Shown here: positions 22,606 through 34,874 of the stretch, one piece after another
How positions within the stretch are numbered: position 1 is the stretch's first letter
Layout: each line of letters begins with the position of its first letter
NCBI GenBank assembly: GCA_038501625.1
Contig: JAZAYU010000009.1
Coordinates: 992,001-1,056,000, forward strand
Direction: 5' to 3'
Source: Corbicula japonica
Lineage: Eukaryota > Mollusca > Bivalvia > Venerida > Cyrenidae
DNA: 64,000 bases
The notes under the pieces: generated by a model
What the model was told of the DNA's origin: nothing
The model's database searches: none
The model's input: the letters and a program-made list of their open reading frames with translations, nothing else
Program-made: the position numbers and the translations under genes

Positions 22606-24191
22606 GTTCGGACTCTCTGTTGCATCTTGGACTGAGTGTCGGCCACTGGGCTCAGTCCCTTGTAGTTTAAAGGATTCTGGTTCTCGCTTTTGGAGGCTCT
22701 CTTCTGGATTTCTTCTCTTGTTGGTTGGGGACAGTCGTAACTCAGGTGTCCGTCTTCATTGCAGTTGAAGCATTTGACCAGTTTTCTCTTGGAAGTAGTG
22801 TTTATAGCTTGGTCTTCTCTGCTTTCTGTGTATGTTTTATCTTTCTGTTCTCTCTTGTTGCCTAAGTATTTGTTGGCAAATTCTTCTAATATTCGCTGTA
22901 TGTTTTTCTCTCTGTCCCTGTGGTACTGTAACAGACGCTCCTCAGTTACATACTGCGTGCTGTTTACTCTGCGTAAACATTCTTCAGTTTCATGGTCTGA
23001 GTCCTCGTAATCTGTATATACGTTAATTGTTCGTACAGCTGGTCTCTTTCTGGTAGTTTGTTTGCATGACTCCATCCAGATGATCTTCTCCATGGTCTCT
23101 GTTAAGGTTTGTGGATCGAACTTCAGTACATCTTCTGCAATGTCTTGGTCTGGATACCCATTCAAAACTTGCTGGATTGTCAGTTGGGTGAAAGTTGCTG
23201 TGTTCTGGATGTCTGGATAGGCCTTGAGCATAGCTGTTTGAACCCGTGAGGTATAGTCTTGAAGTGTCTCCTTTGAACTTTTTCTCAGGGTGCTTAGTTG
23301 GGCTCTGTATGTTTGAGCAGGTAATGTGCTTCCATATCTTATCTTCATGGCTCTGGAGAATCTATCGGCATCTTCTAATGTGTCAAAACCGAGGCTGGCT
23401 GCAAATGCTAGAGCGCTCCCCTTTAAACTCATAAGCAGGTGCGTGGCAAACTCCTCATCGGTGAATTGGCATTGTCTTGCACACATCTGGAATTTTACCC
23501 AGAACGACTCCCATTCGTCAGCTTTTCCATTGAAGGTCGGAAGTTTAAGCTGGGGCCTCCAAAGTTGATCTTGATTGTACTGGTGTCTCTGTCTTGGATA
23601 GTTATTGAAAGCCATGTCTCTGAAGTTGTTCTCCATTTCATCATAATCGGTATCTCTTGAAGTAAATATGAAGTTACCGTTCATTGTTAATGTTGGTGAT
23701 TTTTTATAGAACGCTTCTCTTTGTCTTTTTGACCCATAACCGCCAGTGTTGAAACATGGTTCACGGGTCATTGTGGGCTCTTCAGTGTAAACGTTTACAT
23801 GTTGGGGTCTTCTGTAGTCATCTGGTGGTTGATTGAAAGGTTGTCTCAAAGTCGCTTGTGGTCTTCCCTGGGGTACCATGTTGTTTTGTTGCTGTGGTCT
23901 GGTTGTGGCAGGGCTGTTTGGTGGTTGACTGTTTAGCCCTGTGCTGAAGGTGTGATCAGGTCTTCCGAAGTGTGGTCGTTCTCCATACAATATTGGTGAG
24001 TAGGTTGCTCTCTGTTGTTTGTTCTGTGCAGGAGATAGATGAGGCGGTGATGTGATGACTGCAGGTTGGTTATCATTGTTGCGGGAAACCTGGAGTATCA
24101 TGCCATTGCTCATAGATGAAGTGGTGTTGTTGGCTTCTGGTTGATCTGCACTGTTAAATGGTTGGGTGACTTTCTTCGACCATAGCTCCAT
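22602..24191 (-). CDS. gag: Gag polyprotein of LTR retrotransposon
   Basis: An intact 529-residue structural protein that would form the intracellular particle and package element RNA. Residues 1-200 are Gln/Pro/Asn-rich and disordered-looking. Residues 215-375 form a capsid-like region starting LKLPTFNGKADEWESFWVKF, a signature of Ty3/gypsy Gag (Retrotrans_gag-like). It is followed by a charged helical stretch (residues 410-450) and a CCHC zinc knuckle, CFNCNEDGHLSYDCP, with cysteines at 474, 477 and 487. Translation probably starts at the first ATG, about 465 nt downstream of the 5' LTR. The stop overlaps the start of the next ORF. No frameshift into pol exists because pol is absent. Confidence 0.88.
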   Translation of the reverse strand: MELWSKKVTQPFNSADQPEANNTTSSMSNGMILQVSRNNDNQPAVITSPPHLSPAQNKQQRATYSPILYGERPHFGRPDHTFSTGLNSQPPNSPATTRPQQQNNMVPQGRPQATLRQPFNQPPDDYRRPQHVNVYTEEPTMTREPCFNTGGYGSKRQREAFYKKSPTLTMNGNFIFTSRDTDYDEMENNFRDMAFNNYPRQRHQYNQDQLWRPQLKLPTFNGKADEWESFWVKFQMCARQCQFTDEEFATHLLMSLKGSALAFAASLGFDTLEDADRFSRAMKIRYGSTLPAQTYRAQLSTLRKSSKETLQDYTSRVQTAMLKAYPDIQNTATFTQLTIQQVLNGYPDQDIAEDVLKFDPQTLTETMEKIIWMESCKQTTRKRPAVRTINVYTDYEDSDHETEECLRRVNSTQYVTEERLLQYHRDREKNIQRILEEFANKYLGNKREQKDKTYTESREDQAINTTSKRKLVKCFNCNEDGHLSYDCPQPTREEIQKRASKSENQNPLNYKGLSPVADTQSKMQQRVRT

Positions 24192-24633
24192 CTGTAGTCA
24201 TATTGTTCGATCAGCTGCGCCAGGTCAGGTAGGTATTGACAATATTCGTATTTATCAAGGTGTGACAATTTGTGTTTGACAATTTCTGTATTCTTCGGAG
24301 TGTGACAATTTGGACGTATTAGACAATTTGAGGTAAGCTCTGGTGATCTGGTTTGGTGCAGGCTCCTCTTCTTTCTTCGCTAATTTATTTACCCATATAA
24401 ATTAGCCAAACAAATCAAAATGACTTGTTCTATGAGTGCCTCACATTAAAGTGAAACCTGCTGAAACTGAATTTTTATATTAGATGCATATAAAGAATAC
24501 AGATGTTTAAACCCAAAATTATGTGGTTACCTTTGTTAAAGTTACTGCTCACAGTGAAAATTTAGAAAAAAATAACCAAAACACCTTGCGCGTCGTTGTC
24601 AGATCAGGTACCTAACCTTAGCTGCCAAAACTG

Positions 24634-24652
24634 AATCCCGATTCTGACGCCA
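24634..24652 (-). promoter_or_regulatory. tRNA primer-binding site of the LTR element
   Basis: On the minus strand TGGCGTCAGAATCGGGATT begins 4 bases after the 5' LTR. Its complement ends GCCA and looks like the acceptor stem plus T-arm of a tRNA; the TTCTGAC acceptor strand is reminiscent of tRNA-Leu. The tRNA identity is inference. Confidence 0.7.
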
Positions 24653-24656
24653 ATTT

Positions 24657-26369
24657 TGTGGTAAAGCGACTTTTGAAGGTTACGGTCGTTGCGTAATTTT
24701 GTATGACCTTACGTAAAGTTAAGTAATTTCGAATTTAAATGTATTTTAAAGTAAGGTCAATTAAATTAAATGATGGTTTTAAAATAAGAGGGGAGGTTTT
24801 GAACCCGTTATGCTTAAACGCGTTGTCAGGATGACACCACTGGCTGTAAAATATGTACTGGTAAGCCCAGCCAGGAAACTAAACTCAGTAAAAAGTAGTG
24901 ATCTTTTAGATGTTAAACTCTAAATCTTAATATACATTAAAAAGAAACAACAGTCTGTTTTGATGAATTATTATTGTTTAAACTATGTAAATCTAAGAAC
25001 TAAGTAAACATCAAAAGCTATGTAAATTATCAGAACATATGTCAATATCAATAAAATGAAAAGTTAACCAAACTTTGAGTGATTCTGGCTCAAAAATATG
25101 TTACTTAAATACAAGTCTAAGAAACATTATAAGACCATTAAAAGTAAGCAAGTTTAAGGCCCAGGAAAGCACAGTTGACCAACGGATAGCTCACAGGTCT
25201 ACCAGTCAGGGTCTAACAACCGTAAGTTCCCATATAATGATATAGCCAGGAGTTTAAAACCATACGGGATTAAACACCCAGTCTATAACATAGCAACAAA
25301 GACAAAGTCTTTGTTGAAAAGTGGTCTATTTAATTATTAATAATTGCTTAAATGCCAATTTTCCTAAAAGTCTATAGTTAAATTAATCTACTTAATTGGA
25401 TGCCAAAATTAAAGCTTCTTTTCTGCTTTAATATAAATAAAACAATAATTTAGACTTAATAAATCTACTGATTAGAACAAATATTTATTTGTTAATATTA
25501 ATTTAGAAAGTTCTGAAGTTTTCCTAAAGTACCTAATTTATTATTTATTAATTAGAAAGAAGTTTAGAATTTTGATCTTAACAATTCAAAAACAAAAGCC
25601 AGAATAATGAATTCTTAAAGAGTTCTGCAATTTATAGAACTAAGCTACAAGTGGTATCTTCCACTGAGCATAATAGAATCTTCCATTATTAACCAATCAA
25701 AATGCATAAAAATAGTATAACCCACAAAATAGGTTACTTAGGTTTTACCAGTATCTTTAAATCATACTAATCTACTTTTAAGTACTACAAATAACATAAA
25801 AATAACATGTAACATATAAAATGTGCAAATAAATGATAAATTCACCTAACAAAGTCTAAAAGTAAGTATAATACAACAAATAAGGAATCTTGGGCCTTAA
25901 TCTAAAAATAGCTCAAGTTTTGCCTTAATCTAAAAATAGTCAAAGGCTTATCAATAATGGAGGTTAACCTGTAAGGCCACCTGCCTTGACTTAAACTCCC
26001 TATTTTAAAGCTAATGTTTAAAGTATACTCTAAAATGTTAATTAAATATACATTTAAGACATTAAAAGTACTTAATTAAACTAAATTATGCCCTTTAACA
26101 GTTTTAAGGTTACAGAAGGCCTATACCTCTAAAGACTGTATCAAGAAATTCCTGAGATTCACACTGATTAGGATATGATCAATATTATCAATATAAGACA
26201 ATGGTCAAATGTTATGGTTCAATGGTTTCTGATTGGACTTAAATTCAATAATCTGCAGACATAAGAAAAATAAAGTTGAATCATTAAATAAATGGTCATT
26301 ATATAAAGTTAAACAATATATTACAAAATATTGCATAATCTGATGATGCTTAAAACTGACTTTACCACA
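24657..26369 (-). repeat. 5' LTR (relative to element transcription)
   Basis: A 1,713-bp repeat of the same length as 18912-20624. Differences seen by eye are single substitutions such as GCGACT for GCTACT near the first end and CAGACATAAG for CAGTCATAAG near the other. Confidence 0.9.
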
Positions 26370-26695
26370 AATGAATAAAGAGTTGCGGTCATAATAAATG
26401 TTGCACGTACTCAAACACACGAACTGACGCACGGGCGGGTGCCAAATAGCCAATACAATATTCTTCTACGATGCCTATCGGTAGCGCGAATTATATTGTA
26501 CGTTTACATGTACCTTAGATGGGTAAGGGTTATAGATTGTCTTAGTGGGTCGTTATTCTATAGGGGTCACAATTCTATGTGAGAGCCATTTTTCTACGTG
26601 TGAGGGAGTCATAATATTATGAACCCCGAGTCATAATATTATGACCAAGGAGTCATTATTTTATGGGCGTCGGTTTACAACGTTACACCGGCATG

Positions 26696-29600
26696 CGCAA
26701 GAAGACGATGGCATTGAACGTTAGTCTGAGGTTTAATAAAACTGAGGGAGGTCTCTTGCACACAAAAAATCTTACATAATCTGCAAATATTATATTTTAT
26801 ACATCATTTATCACTATAGCTCAGCAGTTTACAAATAAAGCCAACACATATATACTAATGTATATATAATATGATATAATATGATCTCAATTCCTTAAAA
26901 AATCGTGCGTTTCTGCCTAGGTAACTTTGGTCCAAAATGTATTACAGCACAAAAACGAACAGTAAACCCCCTTTTTATTTCATATTGCATACAGCAGAAT
27001 TGTTTTACAAAAAATGAAAACATGAGAAAATGAAAAAAAATCTATGAAAGGAAAATAAAAGGTAGCAATCTTTCTTAAAATCAACTAAATAACACAGCGG
27101 GATATATTTTATTGACCAAAGATGGGAAAAAGTTATCTCCATAATTTCTCGAGGTGTTGTTAAAGACTGTAATAATGTCATCTTGATGTTCGACAGAAAG
27201 ACATCATAGTCTTCTTTGTAGCAATATAACTTCAAATCTGCAACTAGTACAGCATAGGGATGCCTTTCACATGTTTATAAATAGAAGCCCCAACTCTAAA
27301 AATAAATATTATCCAGTAAGAAAAAGAGCGACTCCATTAGGTTTTGACAAGTCCATAAATTCTAATAACCATAAGAATCATCTGTTGAAAACTCTTTTTA
27401 TTACAAGAAATGAAAGTTTTATTTCCTCTTGTTTCTTTTAATGAGACTGGCGAGCGTGTGTCTTATTAAATTATGAGGAAGTAAAATGTACAATGTACAA
27501 TGGTTTGATAAATGCTTTTTTAAAGCATCATCTGAGTTTTATTAGACCCAATACATTTTTGCCAGAGGTTTCAAAATCTTTTCGCAATACTTTATTATAA
27601 TTATGTTCTTTTATTGCTGTAAAGCACGATGTTAAGAGCTTGGAAAATTTAGTAGTTGTGCAAAAACCGGAGTTGAAGATAATATTTGCTATATATAGTG
27701 TTTGAGCATTTTAGCAACCAACCACTGATGAAAAAGTCAGTGTATGAGCATAATTTCTACCAAGCTCTTCAGTTTGAATATTTTGAAAAGCAACCGAACA
27801 CGACACATATGCAAATTTTGCAGGCTCGGTTTGATTGAGTCCGTTCATAGGCTGTAATGAGAATGCAAAATGTTCACCTTGCCCAACACAATATTTACAC
27901 AAGTAAACAGTTAAGATCCAACTCAAACGATAAAGTGCATATCACGGTGAATATTGAACATTCAATGTGGTGTTTTCAGATAAATACCATTCCATTATCA
28001 GTGGCGTACATGTCCTAAACAAAGAAATGTCTTTGAAATAAAGAAAGCAATAAGCGGAACTATAAATTTGACTCGGGATCTGAAAATATAAAAACCTGCG
28101 TATCAAAGAGAACGCCAATCTTTGGGTGATTCAACATTATCCAAAGCCATACTGGCTGGTTATCAAGACAGTACCCTGATATTCTTTATTGAAACCATCC
28201 ATATAAAACATACCGAAATATTAAAACAAAAGTATATTTACGATGACAATTAACAGACAAAGGAATTGTGCCCTGTAACTCATTAACAGCAATGTACGGG
28301 AAGACTATTTACAGACGCATATGTCTCAGCATGTTCTCTTTTCCACCATATATTGCAAAAAAGTCTTAGTTATTCTGCAAGAAACTTCATCTTTCCGTCA
28401 TAAATATTTTGTAAGATTGTTGAAGCATATGCGCAAATATTCCACGATTAGATATAAAGTTTGAATAAAATTCATTTAAACATATATAAGGTGCTCAATA
28501 AATAACAAGTTAAAGTCGATCCATGAGCTTGGTGACCATAGAACTTGATTTGAATCCTTAATAGCAAATTGTGTTGCCACTGACCGTTCCAAAGCGGTCA
28601 CCTTTTAGTTTGTCATATTTGTTAAATGTGATTTTTTAATTAAAACTAATCATTTCATAAATTCATGATCTTTTTCACGCTGCGTTTTGGCCGTTATGGG
28701 AGACTGTTTTCTGAACGTGGCTATTGCTGATATGCATATTTCACTTTTTTGATATATTTAGAATTCGGGAAAAATTGATATAATATTATTACTTCAAAAT
28801 TATATGTTAAAGACAACTAATTAATTTCAAATTGTATTAGAAACATGTCATTCATTTTTTTATGTATTACATTTAATACACACTACTTTCATTTTATTCT
28901 TGAACCATAAATAAATGTGATACAGTTAGAAAAAGATTCTCAATATCACTATTCGCACCTGAGTTAGAATTAAAATGACACAGGATATCGTCGATCATTA
29001 TAAAAGTACATCGTTAGGTTATTAAACCAGGGCAATAACTGCATAAAGTACATATTGAATAAAAATAGAAATAAATTTGTCTCGACTGGGATTCGAAACA
29101 TCCCCGGTTAAAAATTTCAGCCTCAGACAGCTACTTCAAGTATTTGACCACGGAGATTTAAGATCTAAGGTTGGCAGAATTTGTTTATACCAGTCCTTTG
29201 TTTAATGGTAGGTTCAAATTGTTACCTAGAAGACAAAAGACTTTAGGTTTTAACAATTTCTCATTTATATCTCAGCATATTTTCATAAGTAAGGGTCCCA
29301 CTTTTTGGAATTTTGGAAAATAAATAATATAAATGTCAAGGGTTTAACTAAAGTGCCGTCATATATATCGTTTGTAAAAATCAAATCTTGTCCTAAATGT
29401 TTTACTATTGGCTGATGCAGTTTGTCAACAAGAAACTTAATGTAAGAAAGAATACTCAAAAGTGTATGCTAAGAACTTTTGAAACCCCGTTTTCCGGTGC
29501 AACCTTCTTACAATTTAATACCTTTTACAAACAATATATATTATATCGCCTGGGAAATACAGTAAGGCTTTGCCAGTTTTCTCTGCACTACAAAGTTCAT

Positions 29601-31865
29601 TTCAACTCATCGATCACGCTGAAAAGGAGGTTCCGTATAAAACTGTTATCTCAACGACACATCCATAAAAAGGTTTACTGAAAAATAGAGACACAGCTAA
29701 AATACTTTTTGGACGTGTTGAAAATTATGAAGGTCGTGACATAAAATCGGGAGAGGACGAGGCATTGGGAGTTGGTCATTAATTCTATTTTGTTGCCAAT
29801 CTCTTGGGTAACTTTAAATATAAAGACCAATAAAGGCCAATTGTGTTCCCCAATATTGAACGAGATTTCATTTATTTGAGTATTGTACTTTTTGTCACTT
29901 TTGTAATATTAAAGGAAGTGTCAAACTACATTAAAAATGAACGAAAAGGGGGATATATCTGTGAAAATATTTTTGAAAGCGTTATAGAAGCTGTAGAAAA
30001 TGAAGTAGGTCATGATGTGTATGTACAAGGTAAAAGCGATTCAATGCTCATTATTTCCTCAATTTTGGTGAATATTTTAAGTGTGTTTCAACCGCTTAAG
30101 TAACACAAAGACAACTTAACGTCTTTTGTTTTTTGTGGACATTTATTTCAAGTTTGTAAACAACCACTTAAGTTTAAGATAGTAAGTCCCAATAAGCGCC
30201 AATTATTTATTCGTTTAGGGGAATTTTTGTGTGCAGCATTGCAAACGCATGGCCCAACGGCTGGTTTCAGCATCCCAACTAGAATACTTCCTACTTGTTA
30301 GTTTTGCTTGTTCATTTCTCATATCAACTGTTAAATTACGGTCTGTTTTGTCGCATCAATTGATTTCCCGTTAAGAAGAAATAGATGAAAATGGAACAAC
30401 GAAAGCCACCGAACACGACAAATATAAAAATACTGCAGGATTTGTTTAATTGAGCCTGATCATGGACGGTGATGATAATGCATATTTCTGCCCGAGTCCC
30501 CTTGCCCCGGGTTGAGCGCAACTCAATATTTACACCAGTAAACAGTACAATTTCAATCCCTCCCAAATGATTGTATAAATAAGGCGGTGAACATGGAACC
30601 TTCAATGCGGTATTTTCAGATAAACACCGTTCCATGATAAGCGGCGTATGGTCCGCATATCAAAATTTGGTTTGCCCTTAAGGAGGAAACAATGGGCGGA
30701 ACTAAACAAAATAAATTTTGAAAATATAACTCCTGTGTATCACAGAAAACGCCAAAGGCAAAAATTAAGAAACAAACAACAGAAGTATATTTTAGGGGTG
30801 ATTAACAGTATCTAAATCATTAATGGCTAGGATACTGAAACCATCCATCCTAAAACTGGCCGAAATTTTTTAACAAACGTAAGTTTAGATGTACTATTAA
30901 CATAAAATAAGTATCGTGAACAACATCCTTTATAGGACGTTACAAATAACAGAAATTAACAGACGCCACACGGCACAAACGATTTATTATATTATCAATG
31001 GAACCATATGAAATAAAATTCAAATGATGATTGAATTAAGTTTTCACTTTCACTTGTCTATATCGCCACTGTGGGCAGCTAAATTTTATTTCTGTTTAAT
31101 GTTCGTGATATTTTTTATCAAACCAAGTCTGATACATTCACATTTTTCCTCACTGTCAAATTGATGAAAAGTATCATATTCGCCCTCCATTTAGTACTAC
31201 TCCTTCACATCACCTTCGAAATTCTTCGTTAAATATTAACTATTGATGTATTAATATTAATATGAACTGGCCACTTTAATGTCATATGTAATAAGATTCA
31301 TACGAATTCTGATGTACTTTGTTAATGGCGTCTAGACATCACACAGCCCCTAACGAATTGCCTTAATGGTTACAAACTTGGCAGTTCCTGGATAAGTGAT
31401 GTACGATAATGCAAGTTAAGACGTATTTTATCATATCTAGATAAATTTTGTTGAAATATCATCATTATGTGTCATTTATAACACATTAATGAAATATAAA
31501 ATGCTCTAAATGGAAATCCATTAAAATGATGTGTTGTTTATTGCAAACCTTGGTCTGGGCTGAGGGTTTAATACAGATACCTAAAGAAGTCACTTTCAAA
31601 TGATTTATTTGTTGGCCATAAAACAGTTAAACAGTTCTATTTTCAGGTGATTCCTTCAAATAATTAATAGATGAAAAGAGAACTTTAAAAGTCACCGAAC
31701 ACGACAAATATCAAAATAATGCATACCCAGATTGATTGAGCCTGTTCATTAGGATTGACGGAAATGAACATTAATGTTCACGAAGCCTAGCACAGGGATA
31801 AGCGCAGCTCAATATTTATACAAATATATCTATGGTGCTCAACAGCCTTCAAGGATTGAGTACAG
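26696..31865. repeat. Gene-poor region with duplicated segments
   Basis: No confident gene. A segment at 27725-28345 recurs, diverged, at 30338-30990, and its first part again at 31672-31835. Shared words are ACCGAACACGACA, TTGATTGAG/TTAATTGAGCC, GTTTTCAGATAAA(T/C)ACC and GAAACCATCCAT. A reverse-strand family L copy lies at 28555-28755. The remainder is AT-rich. Confidence 0.5.
29843..30103 (+). CDS. Doubtful 86-residue ORF with N-terminal hydrophobic segment
   Basis: The frame starts MFPNIERDF, has a hydrophobic stretch (YLSIVLFVTFVILKEV), then a charged part (NYIKNERKGGYICENIF) and a second hydrophobic end. It has no recognised domain, no clear splice sites and no paralogue in the window. 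It could be a chance frame in AT-rich DNA. Confidence 0.15.
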   Translation: MFPNIERDFIYLSIVLFVTFVILKEVSNYIKNERKGGYICENIFESVIEAVENEVGHDVYVQGKSDSMLIISSILVNILSVFQPLK

Positions 31866-31867
31866 TA

Positions 31868-33404
31868 ACTGTTGTCAAAAGTTCTAAGTGCACACTTTTC
31901 AATGTTGAATATCTCAAAGTAAAATAATCATAATTAAAAGAAAGTTTAATATTATGTTAAATATGATAAATGATATTGCATATAGCTGGGAGGGAACCCG
32001 CTCCGTCACGGCGACAGCGACTAGCCCTGCAATTCCGACGACGCAACCAATGAACTAACCGGGACAACCCAAAAACTATTGATCGGATAGCCCTGATATA
32101 CGTTATCATCATTGCACGACATCGGTAACGGGTTATTTTTACTGACAACAGTACTGACTATATGTACGGGGAGACTTTTTACGGCCGCAAAACTGCACAA
32201 ATAGCGATACTGTGAAATTCAAACGATATTGCCTCTAGCTGGGAGCGAACCCGCATCGTCAATAATAATGATTTGAAAATTGTGCATTTGCTTTACAAGG
32301 GTCTACACAGGGTCTACTTTACATAAACTCACCTGTTTGTTTTGTTTTGATAGATTAGGATCGTTATCAGTCTATCCACACCGAATTTACTATCAAATAC
32401 CAAGTTCTCTGAAAATTCGTGTCCCGACAGTATAAGCGGTCATAAGGTAAATAACCATAACCGTATTTTGTAAAGCCCAAATGTAAACACAGTTTCTAAA
32501 AAAAATGCATCTCAACAAATATTGCACTAATCTTACCAAATCGGGTATTGATCGAAAATTTAAGTATTCCTCTGTTGAATTCCGCCGAGCATTGGTTAGG
32601 AAATTAAGAACATAACATCTATTTTTCATTTTTCCGATGCCATACACCGACACCGGACAATCTAAAAAAACACACCAACATTTTATAACTATTGAACGTT
32701 TGACGACTGAGGACCACGAAAGTGCCGTCAATATGCTCTTAACTGGCACAACTTTAAATTTGGTATGAAAACAGAATGATGTTATTCGTAAATGCAAAAC
32801 AAATGCCTCATTTTTCAGAAAAAAAATCAAGTATTATTATTTTTTAGATTGATGACGTTGCTTACGTTGAATGTTGAAGTTACTCTCTTACGTCATTCAA
32901 TGTTTAAGTAAAATAACGTACATTTTAGAAATGCATTTGTACGCTAAGTGCCAATTATTAAAAACCTAAAACTTGTATTAAAACAAATAAATTAAAATTC
33001 AAAATCGAATCATTCGAAAATCACGTTTATTTGGTCAAAAATATTTAAAAAGTGTCCGAATTACCGGTCTTTTTTCATCGACATAAATATTTTTTTTCTT
33101 TTAGAAAGGCTGTTACACATATATAATAGAGAAATTACATCAAATTTTGATGATACAAAGATTGGAAAATGATCACAACTGATAGCAGATGCAATGATTG
33201 TACCAGCTAAACTGCGAGTTGCTTCTGTGTACCAGCTAAACATGTTTTTATTTTTTCATTGCGCCAAGCAGATTGAAATTTTTTGAGTGGGTTAATAGGA
33301 TATTGATACGCATTCATTGTAATTTAAAATATTTTGAAAGATTCAATCAAATAGTTCGGAAAATCAACTTTTTCTTAGTGTGCACTTAGAACTTTTGAGT
33401 AATG
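31868..33404. mobile_element. Degenerate Tc1/mariner-like non-autonomous element
   Basis: The terminal inverted repeats share GTCAAAAGTTCTAAGTGCAC (left, 31874) and its complement (right, about 33378-33397) with the better preserved copy at 41901-43123. The interior (32640-32830) is homologous to 42120-42310. This copy has diverged ends and about 300 extra bases near 31940-32270, where TAGCTGGGAGNGAACCCGC occurs twice (31981 and 32236). That is probably a secondary insertion of a tRNA-like repeat. There is no intact transposase. Confidence 0.65.
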
Positions 33405-34870
33405 TATATAATAGATACCGAGAGACGATATATGTGTGAGCCTTAAACTGTTGCACTACATACTGCCTATCTTTAAGGCGAATCCATCAAAACAAAAACC
33501 GATTATTTTTACAGTCCATCAAAACAAAAAGTTTTATTTTTACAGTCCAACCAATGTCCGAAAGACCATCTACGAGTATACACATAAAACAACTCGTGAA
33601 TAAATACCATAGTCAATTTATCTCACTGACTGTTTTAAAGAACAAAGATCACGCGCTTTTTAAAGACCCATACATCACTTGGGTTTTCACCTAAGTAGTC
33701 ATTGAAGACATGTTTGATTGTACAAATACTAGTAGCTATTTTGGGGTGGCGTTACGTCACCCGATGTCATACATGTGAATTTCACATGTGAATTTCAATC
33801 AATTGACCTCCAGTGGATTAGTGCCCTTGAGTAACGTATACAGGTATGTAGGTTCAATGAGTTTATGAGACGGTAGACGGTGCTGTACCTGTGCTAAATA
33901 TAGCTGAAGTAATCAAACACCAGAGCAGATGATAACATTTACTCAACTTGTTATGCATTGCAAAACTTTCTAATTTCTTTTAACAATTCTTTTCAAGTGT
34001 AAAATCCCTATTTATGCCTTCATTCCAGTCTAATATGGCAAAGCCAGTCCTGTATTTGTATGTAGATCAAACCGCTAAAAGCGTTGAAAGACTGGCGCGC
34101 TGGTTGAATCGAACTTGCCCTGCACAGATATCATTACTTTAAACATATGAAACTATGTGTGATTATTTCGTTAAACTTTGTGACAGTTACTATCATCAAT
34201 ATTAGCAAATAATTCAGTATATTCAGGGATTTCAACAGATGCAGGTACTTGTATTTTGATGCAAGGAAATTAGGTTTTCCACTTTTTTTTCACCTTAATC
34301 TTAGGTTGGGGGTCTTTTTGATGCAGCAGCGTGGTGATTAGTGGTTAAATTTTGCTAGAATAACGATGATCAGGCTCCGCCACAACTGAGTAATGTCAAC
34401 AATGAAATGCACAAGGCTCATGTACCTTAAGAGACTGAAACAGTTACAATCTTAATTTTTACGTCGATCGCAACAATGCATTAACAAAAATATTCGCCAA
34501 CTTACTTACGGTCTCTCCAGTATTTTTGGAAGAGTTGTCGCTGGACTGTTCGTGGATTTTAGCTCGCGAAACTTTATTTGTTAACTATCATTTTATACAG
34601 TTTTATATTTGTACCAAAGTTTACTGCAACAACTGTATATAGTACATTGATATTTTTTTTATCTCTTTAGAGCCAAGAAAGGTACAAAGTTAAAAAACAT
34701 AAATAATGTGAAACAATGTGTAAACAGTTTGTCAACATGTGTTTTAATTACATAAACTGATCTGATCTCATCAAGTTACAATGTCAACTATATACTCTGT
34801 ACAGTTAGTTTTTCACCTTCATTGTCCAAGATATCTCACACATATCAAACTCAGTGTTTCATTACAACTG
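33405..34870. other. Stretch without recognisable genes
   Basis: AT-rich sequence with a small tandem duplication at about 33486-33550 (unit containing CCATCAAAACAAAAA and TTTTTACAGTCC) and a CACATGTGAATT direct pair near 33773-33795. No coding exon could be supported. Confidence 0.45.
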
Positions 34871-34874
34871 ACAG

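Larger units (their letters stand above)
18912..26369 (-). mobile_element. Gag-only LTR retrotransposon, Ty3/gypsy-like
   Basis: The element is complete and lies on the minus strand. It is bounded by two 1,713-bp direct LTRs that begin TGTGGTAAAG and end CTTTACCACA. It is flanked by a 4-bp target duplication, AATG (18908-18911 and 26370-26373). By eye the LTRs differ at only about ten positions, so insertion was recent. Next to the 5' LTR a tRNA-type primer-binding site is present, and next to the 3' LTR a polypurine tract. The internal 4.0 kb encodes Gag and a second ORF. No protease (D[ST]G), reverse transcriptase ([FY]xDD) or integrase frame was seen, so mobilisation would have to rely on a related full-length element in trans. 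The Gag type suggests Ty3/gypsy; without pol the clade is uncertain. Confidence 0.85.
18090..26695. mobile_element. Inverted-repeat element (interrupted by an LTR retrotransposon)
   Basis: The outer ends are inverted repeats. The left end starts CATGCCGATGTAACGTTG at 18090, and the complement of the right end (to 26695) reads CATGCCGGTGTAACGTTG, with similarity continuing for about 45 bases. Both subterminal regions contain copies of the perfect palindrome GTCATAATATTATGAC and variants separated by CCCC runs (about 18127-18345 and 26580-26660). Without the LTR element the original unit would be about 1.1 kb, so it is a MITE-like or foldback element with no transposase. No clear target duplication was found. 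The superfamily is unassigned. Confidence 0.6.

Noticed and set aside
22511..23660. Several + strand ORFs of 60-92 codons
   Set aside because: All are antisense to the intact Gag and second ORF.
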